Below the pieces are notes generated by a model that did not search any database, was not told where the DNA came from, and worked only from the letters and a program-made list of their open reading frames with translations. A stretch of DNA of 64,000 bases from Rhynchopus euleeides (taxonomy: Eukaryota > Euglenozoa > Diplonemea > Diplonemida > Diplonemidae): the NCBI GenBank assembly GCA_963210315.1, contig OY723250.1, positions 806,001-870,000 of the forward strand. Direction: 5' to 3'. Positions 1 through 7,220 of the stretch are shown piece after piece; the stretch's first letter is position 1, and each line of letters opens with the position of its first letter. A program made the position numbers and the translations under genes.

Positions 1-426
1 TGGTGCAGCGCAGGCTTGCAAACCATTTTCATCCCAGCAGTGCATGGAGGTGTGAAATGAATCCACAGAGTGAGGAAGTGCATATTGAGAGTAGGACACA
101 TCAGCTGGGTGCGTGCAAGTTTCTGTTGTTATAGAACAGGTTGCACTGCGCGGAGCTGGTTGCAGAGAAGGAAAATACATAGAACAGGTAGCCTATGTGG
201 AGAGAAGGGCAAGCGGAAGGGTGTCAAACGGGTTGTGGAAAAGAAAGGAGGGGAAGGGGCGCAGAACGCAGAAGGCAGAGACGGGGTAGACACGCCCCGT
301 TGCCGCAATACCTGCCAGAAAGGGAGGACGCATGGGTCCCTGTTTTCCATTTCGCCGACCGGCGAGGGTGTGAGGTGAGGCTGGCATCCTACCCTGCACC
401 GTGCTCAGGCTGTTTTCCGACCTCAA
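1..426. other. Gene-free stretch downstream of the peroxidase gene
   Basis: No coding region can be supported here. Open frames are short and overlap on both strands, none has a recognisable domain. It probably holds the 3' UTR of the minus-strand peroxidase gene that ends at 427 and intergenic DNA. Confidence 0.5.
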
Positions 427-1479
427 TCAGCGCCGCAACCACCCTGCCGACGCGCCGAAGTCGACGCCGTTCTCCTGCAGCTGCTGCCAGGCGTCGACAA
501 AGTGCTTGAAGAACAGCACCCTGCTGCGGGCAAACAGGCGCACAATCAGCACCAGCCGGCGGTCCGCCCGCACCGCCAGGTCGATTGGCAGCATCACCAC
601 GTCGCGCCCCGCAGGCCCCCCGCGGTACTGCAGCGCCCCCGTCCCCTCGACCGTCTCCGCAGCATGCGTGCCCCACAGCCCCCGCTCCAGGTTCACAAAG
701 TACTCGTTGTTGAACACAAACGGGGTCTCCGTCCACGACCCGTTGTTCCCCGTCACCTCGGGGTGCATGAAACCCACCCCGTGCCCGCCACCCATGAGGG
801 CCACGATCTGGAACAGTGCAGCCCGGTCGGTGTCGAGCGAGATCCCCAGCTCCCGGAAGCGCTGGAAGAGGAAGGGCAGCGTGTCGCGCGAGTGCGGGAA
901 GGGGTCGTTGTTGACATGCTTCAGGGGCATCCGCCCGTTGTTATCGATGCACTTTGCATCCGTCTCATCCGGTGCCGTGTAGTCCCGCCGCCCGGGGCGG
1001 AACCGGATCACCGGCCCCCCCATGAACTCGATAGCCGTGTTGCCGGCCAGCAGATACAGGTCTGCGTACGACACGAAGGGGAACGCCTGCTTCACAGGCT
1101 CCAGCACCGCAACCACGGCATCCAGCCCGATGTTCGCCGCAATGTTCAACTCAGGCGCCATACGCATGCACCCGCCCGTCGTGCCACCCATGCGCGGCAG
1201 CAGCGAGGGGTCCTGCCCGTTGAAGGCGGCCGCAGTGTGCCACGCCATGCTCATGGTGGTGGGGCGCAGCGCACGCGGCTGCTCCTGAAACACACGCACC
1301 AGCGCCCGCACCACAGGCGCATACCGCAGCCGCGCCGACAGAGGGAAGATGCCCCGCCCGGGCGGGGTGCGCGGCTGGTCCACCGCACCCTCGGGCGTGG
1401 GTGTGCGCCACAGCGGGGGGAGGACCCACCCCTCGGCACACACGCACACCGCGAACAGCACACACGCCCGCACAGACAT
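427..1479 (-). CDS. Secreted class I haem peroxidase (APX/CcP-like) lacking the distal arginine
   Basis: Class I haem peroxidases reduce H2O2 using ascorbate or cytochrome c. The 350-residue protein aligns by eye along the whole cytochrome c peroxidase/ascorbate peroxidase fold: distal MAWHTA (His about residue 81), LEPVKQAFP, SYADL, proximal VALMGGGHGVG (His about 233), a tryptophan in NGSW (about 249, equivalent to the CcP radical Trp) and VMLPID (Asp about 300). The canonical distal motif is RLAWH; here the Arg position is Ser (SMAWH, Ser about 77). Start chosen at the second in-frame ATG because the following residues (MSVRACVLFAVCVCA) form a signal peptide; the first ATG (1572) would add a His-rich non-protein-like leader. 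A pyrimidine-rich stretch ending CTGGCAG lies 22 bases upstream. Signal peptide suggests the secretory pathway. Family assignment is firm; ascorbate versus cytochrome c, and whether it is catalytically normal, is not. Confidence 0.9.
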   Translation of the reverse strand: MSVRACVLFAVCVCAEGWVLPPLWRTPTPEGAVDQPRTPPGRGIFPLSARLRYAPVVRALVRVFQEQPRALRPTTMSMAWHTAAAFNGQDPSLLPRMGGTTGGCMRMAPELNIAANIGLDAVVAVLEPVKQAFPFVSYADLYLLAGNTAIEFMGGPVIRFRPGRRDYTAPDETDAKCIDNNGRMPLKHVNNDPFPHSRDTLPFLFQRFRELGISLDTDRAALFQIVALMGGGHGVGFMHPEVTGNNGSWTETPFVFNNEYFVNLERGLWGTHAAETVEGTGALQYRGGPAGRDVVMLPIDLAVRADRRLVLIVRLFARSRVLFFKHFVDAWQQLQENGVDFGASAGWLRR

Positions 1480-1501
1480 AGTGTGTCTTGGTTGGGGTTG
1501 C

Positions 1502-1510
1502 CTGCCAGAA
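1502..1510 (-). promoter_or_regulatory. Probable splice acceptor (CTGGCAG) of the peroxidase gene
   Basis: On the minus strand TTCTGGCAG precedes a 22-base leader and the ATG at 1479. It matches the pattern at other genes here. Trans-splice acceptor or 5'UTR-intron acceptor cannot be told apart. Confidence 0.45.
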
Positions 1511-2122
1511 GCAACGTGGTGGTGGTGGCGGTGTCTCCATGTGCAGCCCACTGTGTGATGGTCGTGACGCACAAAACAAATTCAGTTCGCAACGCTTCGT
1601 GCCACAATTTCGTCATCTTTGAGGGGTGTGGGGGTGGGGGTCTGCTGCCTCTTTCCACCGAGGAGTCTCCGGAAGAACAGGGAGGCGGGGGTGGCACCCG
1701 GTGTCTGAGAAGATTTGTGGCAAAAAGGAGCGGCAAGGCTTCTTCGCAGAGGCGAAGCCGCATCATGCGCAGGGTTTCCCCGAGCAACAGCTCGAGCCAG
1801 GTTGTGTTTTTCTACAAGAAGTGTCGGGAAACCCACAAACAAGCTCAAATGACGAATCGCTTGCCAAAGCGTTGGCTTTTGAGACAGCACTACGTCTATC
1901 TGCCGCCAGTCTACAGCTGCTTGTTGGGGCTAGCGCAGCAATCATCTCGTGGTAGCATCTCGTAGGCGGCTTGGCATCGATGGCCACCTATTCTTTTGGC
2001 TCAGCAAACACTAGCTATGAGAAGAGGGTAGGGCAGTAGGGCTGGCGTGATCTTGCGTGCCCCTGCGCCGCCCCTTGAGTGAGCAGAGCTTCGGTGTCGT
2101 GGTGATGACATTCGTGTCTGGG
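1511..2122. other. Intergenic stretch between peroxidase and UBC genes
   Basis: No gene supported. On the minus strand it follows the UBC stop codon and precedes the peroxidase acceptor, so it should hold the UBC 3' UTR and intergenic DNA. Contains poly-G runs near 1620-1690. Confidence 0.5.
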
Positions 2123-3210
2123 TTAGGAAGGTTCGTCCGCCCCAGCACCTCTGGCCCACCGGGCTGCTGTCGCGTTGAAGGCTGCCTGAGACGAGGCGTG
2201 GTGGTGTGATGAGGGGTTCTGCTGTGACAGCTTGGCAGACAACTGCGTATTTGCTGGATCTGTGAAATCTTCGCAGTGTGACATGGCACGCACCCGAGCG
2301 TCACTCTGGAACGACGTCTTGGTTCGACTCACAAACCCACCCTTTGGAGTAAGATAACAACACATGTCAAGTATTCGGAAGGAGCCTTGGATGGGCGGAC
2401 ATGGTTTCCCCAAACCCGCCCACCGCTCCGTGTGCACTGTCACGTTCGCTGATAATCCGACACATTTGACCACAAGCGGCAGCCATATAGCCAGCTGTGA
2501 TGGTGCTATCACCGAACCAGCAGCCTGTCCGCCATACCTTGTCCGTCGTGAACTGTCGGGCAATATCGCTCTCCAACGCATGCTCGGGGTTGGGGTTCCT
2601 CAGCAGCTCAATGCAAGACAGCAGCACGTCAAGAAGCTTAGTCGATGGCTTCCAATCAGACCCAATCCCAACGGCTTCGGGGCACACCATCCCTGAGTTC
2701 ATCTGCACGCTGGGGTGGTAGGGGGCGTTGGTGAACACCACCTCTGGCGGCTTGAAAGGGTACTCTTCCGGTATCGTCAGGCGCACGCGGAAGGCACAAC
2801 CCTCATACGGCGTTCCCGGGGGTCCAGAGATCTCTGCGAGCCACTGCCGCTGATAGGAGGGTGATGGTGTTGGCCACCTCACTTCATTCAGACCGGTCTC
2901 AGTTTCGACAGTCAAAAGGCACCGCGAAGCCACCGCCATTGGGCACAGTACACAACACCGCCATGTTTCTTACCGTAATACGCCACATTCGCGCAGCCAT
3001 CCCCCCACATGGTGTCTGCGCTGAACTGACTCAACCAAGGTGACATCCGCCGTCGTCATTGCTTCCCTTTGGCCCCACCCCCCCCACCGCAGGCTCAGTA
3101 AACTCATGCCATACCAGATCGTCGTCATCCTCGTTGAGAAGACGCAGCCCTGGCACCTCAGTCCCCTTTGCGCCGCGCCGCTCTGCCGCCAGCCTCTTCA
3201 GCGCGCTCAT
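2123..3210 (-). CDS. Ubiquitin-conjugating enzyme (E2/UBC fold), three exons
   Basis: E2 enzymes carry ubiquitin or a ubiquitin-like protein as a thioester on a cysteine. Exons read on the minus strand: 3210-3115 (32 codons, starting MSALKRLAAE and ending NEDDDDL), 2849-2538 (104 codons, RQWLAEISGPPGTPYEG onward) and 2317-2123 (64 codons plus TAA). Joins are phase 0 and restore two conserved E2 junctions: DDL-RQW (canonical DDLFxW) and TDK-TSF...AR (canonical TDRxxY...AR). Hallmarks: GPPGTPYEG, FKPPEVVF, catalytic Cys in GMVCPEAV (about residue 84), LLSCIELLRNPNPE. The canonical HPN triad before the cysteine reads HPS, so the oxyanion-supporting Asn is replaced. A tail of about 40 residues, Ala/Ser/His-rich, follows the core. 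Total 200 aa. CTAAG lies 5 bases before the ATG. Which E2 subfamily it belongs to is not resolved. Confidence 0.9.
2318..2537 (-). other. Intron 2 of the UBC gene (GTATGG...CAAG)
   Basis: 220-base intron inferred from restoration of the E2 fold: the frame reads through TDK then becomes nonsense, and resumes in another frame with the expected helix. Donor AAG-GTATGG, acceptor CCAAG. Confidence 0.85.
2850..3114 (-). other. Intron 1 of the UBC gene (GTATGG...ATCAG)
   Basis: 265-base intron with the same GTATGG donor as intron 2. The acceptor is preceded by a pyrimidine-rich CACCCTCCTATCAG. Splicing joins the acidic DDDDL loop to RQW. Confidence 0.85.
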
Positions 3211-3215
3211 CGCCG

Positions 3216-4742
3216 CTTAGAGTAAACCACCCGATGCCAGGAGCCAGAGCTTTTTTGAAAGTGCCTCACGCCTGGCAAGACATAAAGGCGCTCCCCACGC
3301 TCTGCAGGCGGGGAGGGGTGGGCACAGCAGACGCACACATGGCAACCCGGTGGAGAGAGTTGTTTGAAGTGCTCGCCACTCCCGCGACAGCAACAAGGAA
3401 GCCCCCCCGCAACAGACAGACAAGGGGAAGGGGTGGGTGAGGGGTGTCGCTCCAAGGGTTGTTCGCTGCTGTTTGGCACGGCAAAAGAGGGGCCACACAC
3501 AGGGCCCACACACCCTCCTCTTTGCTCCAACTGCAAACCTGCCACCCTAGCCTACTCCGCAATAGCATACAGCAATGCTGCCCCAAGGCGGAACTCGCCA
3601 TGTTGGGATACCTTCCCAAGGTAAAACATCTGCACCCCCCCCCCCCACTCGCCGGATCTCACAGCGACGGCAAGCCGTGGCAACAAATGCACTTGGTGTG
3701 AGGGGGGTGGGGGGGTGGGAGGATACTCAACGAGATCCAGCAAAGAGAAAAAAAGGGGGGGGGAGGGGGTGGCGGTGAGAGGGGGGTGGGGTGGGGTGGG
3801 GCACGTAAAGTTTGCTTCCCCTCATCCGACAGGAGCCCTCGCTGCGGTGTCGCAGTAATAAAAAAAATCAACCGCGCGCACCACACAAGGGCGGAGCAGG
3901 GTGAGGCATCTGTGAGAACTCTCCAACTGACCTCCCCGGAGCCCGCCGTACACTAAACGTTTGCAGATGCCTGCGCTGGATGTGGGGGATGGGGAGGGGG
4001 AAGGGAAGGGAAGGGAAGGGGAGAGACACGCCCTCACCCCCCCCCCTCTCTCCCTCTCCAACAAGAGGGGTCATTTTTGGGAGAAGCAACTTTCTCTACC
4101 TCTCTCTCTCTCTGAGTGATTCCCGCTTCCCAACGACACACCCTAGCTTCCCCCCCCCCCCCACCCCCCCCCTGAAGACAGGAGAGGTTCACTCACCCCC
4201 ATGACTGACTCACACCGTCACATCCCCATCAGCTCTGTGTGTGCAGGTGCATTTACAGGTTACACAGCAGGGTTCGCAGATGCGCCTTGTGCCCTCAGCT
4301 CAGATTGGCTTTCAGCTGCACAATCCTTGCTAGTCGGGTAGAGGGGGAGAGAGAGAGAGATCACGGGGGAGAACCGCAAGACTGACCCATCCCTTCAAAA
4401 AAAAGGAGGGAGAAGGGCAGAGGGGTTCGTTGTGCAATGGATGGCTGCGTCATCTTGGTGAAGGGGACGTTTGGTTAGAAGAGGGGGGGGGGGGGTGGGG
4501 GGTGCTGTTATAGGTCAGAAAATCTGTTTATCTTTTGATCATGGTCTTAGGAAAAAACGCTCAAAAAATCAGGAAGTCCAAAATGAAACGGGGGGGGGGG
4601 AGAAAGGGGGGGGGGGGTGACGATTAACCATCGAACTTCGAAGACTTGAGGCGCAGAAGCCAGCCTCTGGAGGAGGAAGAAGGAGAAGAAGGAGAGGAGA
4701 CAGGGGGGGTGGGGTGGGGGGACAGTAAATCAGCGAGAGAGG
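3216..4742. other. Gene-free, homopolymer- and microsatellite-rich stretch
   Basis: No gene supported. It contains many G or C runs of 8-15 bases (for example near 3637, 4037, 4150, 4482, 4590-4617), a GGGAA tandem at about 3995-4020, CT repeats near 4098-4114 and GA repeats near 4345-4360. The minus-strand UBC leader lies at its left edge and the inverted-repeat element at its right. Confidence 0.6.
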
Positions 4743-5006
4743 GCTGACGTGCACACGGTGCGCTAGTGTTGGCAACCACTAGTGGAGTCGACAACTGAAA
4801 CCTCGACAACTGACTGGGTTGTTGACGACAAGTGCCAGTTGTCGACTCGACAACTGGCACTTGTCGACTCGACAACTCTATACACTGTACTGCAGGAAGA
4901 ACGCCCAAGTATGAAGGGGAAAACGCACAGTTGGGTGTGTGCTTGGGATATGAGGTGTGGTGGCATATCAGCGCTGGACTTTGTTGCGAATTTCCTTGTG
5001 CCGTTT
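4743..5006 (+). repeat. Left terminal inverted repeat
   Basis: Matches the right arm in reverse. The outer half holds several overlapping TTGTCGA/TCGACAA palindromes that can form hairpins or bind a dimeric protein. The inner half (about 4897-5006) has no internal repeats and is almost identical to the right arm. Confidence 0.85.
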
Positions 5007-5094
5007 CTCCCTCCCACAACCCACATCACCAGGGTCTTGCAAGCCCTGACCAGATTACCTCCATTGTTGAATAGATACACACACGCCAACAGAC

Positions 5095-5109
5095 ACACAC
5101 ACACACAGC
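5095..5109 (+). promoter_or_regulatory. Probable splice acceptor ahead of element ORF1
   Basis: A CA-repeat ending ACACAG lies 9 bases before the ORF1 ATG (5118), matching the acceptor-to-ATG spacing of host genes on the other strand. Confidence 0.4.
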
Positions 5110-5117
5110 TATCAATC

Positions 5118-6140
5118 ATGCCTGCCTCTGCCAAAACCACGGCGAAGAGAAGCAGAACGGAGGAAACCGCCCCGAGCTCGGCCCCCCCGACGAAGCAGCC
5201 CGCCACTCAGCCGGGCTTTATTCAACTTTTTGTTGAATACTACGTCGAGCCGGAGGAGGGGGGGCGGCTGTCGAACACAGCCCTGAAGGCACTGATCGGG
5301 AAGATCACGGGCAAGCCCATAAAGGGCAACGACGGGACCGTGAGCGCGGCGATGGGGGCCAGGTACAAGGAGTACCAGGGGGGGACGGTGTCGGAGAAGT
5401 CGGCGAAGGAGGCGCAGCTGGAGAGGTACTCCATCCGCACCAAGGGGGGGACGGATACGGAGTTCATTGGTGTGAGGATCACACCATCTCCATCAGCCTC
5501 CGCCAAGTCCAAGGCGAAACTGGAGCAGATGCAGAAGCTGCACCCGCACGCCGCCCTCACCTCGGGCGTAAAGATGTCCCGGCTCTACGCCGCAGAGGTG
5601 AAGCTGGCTGCCCCCCAGAAGACGAAGGCATCCTCGAAGGCAGACAAGATCTTTCCTCAATACTCAGGAAGGAAGAGAGACATGTCGTCGTTGCAGGGAG
5701 CAGCCAACACCTTTGCTCCAAGAACCGTCGGGGGATTCTACGAGTTCATCGTGGAATCTGGGCTGTCGACGGTACAGAAGGTGACCCAGAATGGGCACAT
5801 TCTGCGCCTCACCCTGCGGAGGCTGCGCGCAACGCAGGACTTGGAGGCGAAGGAGTACGAGGTGGACCTGCACATCCCCTCCAAGTACCTGCTGGACCCG
5901 GGTCACGCTGCGCAGGTCAAGGACCGTGAGGGGATCGTCGTTGTGAGGCAGCTGCTGGTGGATTCTGGCGGCGAACAGTCGATACAGGCAACGACTGACA
6001 CCGGCAAGTTTACAGACTTGCTGGATGGCGACGAAGATGAAGAAGAGGAACTGGACGATGAGGCAAGTGAGACTGCCCCCCCACCTAGCCCAAGCCAATC
6101 TAACTCAGGCCCAACGCAGGTGGATGTGGATGACATTTGA
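5118..6140 (+). CDS. Element ORF1: 340-aa protein with basic N-terminus, possible winged-helix domain and acidic tail
   Basis: Start set at MPASAKTTAKRSR because it follows an acceptor-like ACACAG and because the longer frame (from 4782) would translate the inverted repeat. Residues 1-25 are basic (nuclear-localisation-like). Residues about 33-120 (GFIQLFVEYYVEP ... LKALIGKITGKP ... FIGVRI) have a helix-rich pattern ending in a beta hairpin, reminiscent of winged-helix domains at the C-terminus of viral/plasmid primases; this is a weak, by-eye inference. Residues 190-300 form a second region with alternating hydrophobics. The tail is strongly acidic (DGDEDEEEELDDE) and ends DVDDI. No catalytic motif of known transposases recognised. 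Its TGA overlaps the ATG of ORF2 (TGATG). Confidence 0.75.
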   Translation: MPASAKTTAKRSRTEETAPSSAPPTKQPATQPGFIQLFVEYYVEPEEGGRLSNTALKALIGKITGKPIKGNDGTVSAAMGARYKEYQGGTVSEKSAKEAQLERYSIRTKGGTDTEFIGVRITPSPSASAKSKAKLEQMQKLHPHAALTSGVKMSRLYAAEVKLAAPQKTKASSKADKIFPQYSGRKRDMSSLQGAANTFAPRTVGGFYEFIVESGLSTVQKVTQNGHILRLTLRRLRATQDLEAKEYEVDLHIPSKYLLDPGHAAQVKDREGIVVVRQLLVDSGGEQSIQATTDTGKFTDLLDGDEDEEEELDDEASETAPPPSPSQSNSGPTQVDVDDI

Positions 6141-6946
6141 TGATCCAGTGTGAGTGTGGAAGCGTCAACGTATATGAAAGCACGTATGTGCACAGCCTGA
6201 CGCACTGGTTTGATTCCATAGATGCGCACTGTCTCTCCCTCAGTGATGAAGCTTTGGAAGCTGGCAACGGTCGAAGCAAGATCTACTCAGCCTGTGCCTC
6301 GGAAAGGACTATGGAGCGCGACCTCATTCTTTTCGAGATCCAACAACTTCAAAGTTGGGGCGAGAATGGGCTTTGGGGGGGTTCAGGACATACTCCGAAG
6401 TTAATGACCGCCGTTGGGGCATTCAATGTGTGTTCATGTGTTGTTGCGGGCAGCTGGGAAAAGGCAACAGGATCTCTCTACCGAAGACTTGAGTCTGCTG
6501 GGCTGGCGGACCACGTCAAAGAGAGAGGTCAGAGCGGGTGTGTCTTTTGGATTGATCCGAAAAAACCACCGAAAACCATACTGAACGTGTGTGTGTGTGG
6601 CAAGGAACCTTGGGGTGTGCCTCCCACCCCTACTCAAGAAGAAACCCAGTCTCTCCCGGAGGAGGTTCATGAATTTCGATGCATTATTTGTGACTACTCC
6701 TCAGCAAAGAAAACGTCTCTGTTTGCACACTACGATGCAAAGCACAGACCAGGGAGCAATGTCCCTTGCTCGTCATGCACAATCGAATGCAAAATATGTC
6801 ACACAACAATAAGATTGAAGGGACAAAGCCAGCACTACCTGGCCCACCACCCCCGCTCTCTCACAACAAAACGTTGCTTACTTTGCTTTGAGACCTTCCG
6901 TAGTGTCCGTGAACGCGATCTCCACATGAAGACTGACCATCCTTGA
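6140..6946 (+). CDS. Element ORF2: C2H2 zinc-finger protein
   Basis: 268 residues from the ATG that shares its A with the ORF1 stop (TGATG). Three zinc-finger-like units occupy the C-terminal third: FRCIIC...HYDAKH (C-x2-C-x12-H-x4-H), IECKIC...HYLAHH, and KRCLLC...HMKTDH. Between about residues 65 and 150 there is a predicted helical region with GSLYRRLESAGLADHV, resembling a winged-helix or small globular domain. The stop codon directly abuts the right inverted repeat. Function is likely DNA binding, perhaps to the arm palindromes; that is inference. No nuclease motif seen. Confidence 0.75.
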   Translation: MIQCECGSVNVYESTYVHSLTHWFDSIDAHCLSLSDEALEAGNGRSKIYSACASERTMERDLILFEIQQLQSWGENGLWGGSGHTPKLMTAVGAFNVCSCVVAGSWEKATGSLYRRLESAGLADHVKERGQSGCVFWIDPKKPPKTILNVCVCGKEPWGVPPTPTQEETQSLPEEVHEFRCIICDYSSAKKTSLFAHYDAKHRPGSNVPCSSCTIECKICHTTIRLKGQSQHYLAHHPRSLTTKRCLLCFETFRSVRERDLHMKTDHP

Positions 6947-7220
6947 GAAGGGGACAAGGAAATTCGCAACAAAGTCCAGCGCTGATATGCCACCACACCT
7001 CATATCCCAAGCACACACCCAACTGTGCGTTTTTCCCTTCATATTTGGGCGTTCTTCCTGCAGTACAGTGTATAGAGTTGTCGAGTCGACAACTGCCAGT
7101 TGTCGACTCGACAAGTGCCAGTTGTCGAGTCGACAACTGGCAGTTGTCGAGTTTGAGGTTGTCGACTCCACTAGTTGAGGTCACTCGTAACTACCAAACT
7201 AGTGCACCGTGCAGGCTGGC
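6947..7220 (-). repeat. Right terminal inverted repeat
   Basis: Reverse-complement copy of the left arm, starting immediately after the ORF2 stop codon. It holds at least four TTGTCGA(C/G)TCGACAA-type palindromes between about 7078 and 7150, arranged slightly differently from the left arm. Confidence 0.85.

Larger units (their letters stand above)
4743..7220 (+). mobile_element. Two-ORF element with ~265 bp terminal inverted repeats
   Basis: The two ends are inverted copies of each other: the sequence from about 4780 to 5006 matches the reverse complement of about 6950 to 7165 nearly base for base, and the outermost 40 bases (around GCACGGTGC and CTAGT) also match with small gaps. Between them lie two adjoining plus-strand ORFs and almost nothing else, while every well-supported host gene in the window is on the minus strand. 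The arms carry clusters of the palindrome TTGTCGACTCGACAA. The exact ends and a target-site duplication could not be fixed because G-runs flank the right end. Neither ORF shows a DDE/D, tyrosine recombinase, Rep or polymerase motif. It may be a DNA transposon of an unrecognised type, a non-autonomous derivative, or an integrated virus-like element. Confidence 0.8.

Noticed and set aside
502..1965. 487-codon plus-strand frame over the peroxidase gene
   Set aside because: Antisense shadow: Arg/His/Pro-rich and lacks domains, whereas the opposite strand encodes a clear peroxidase.
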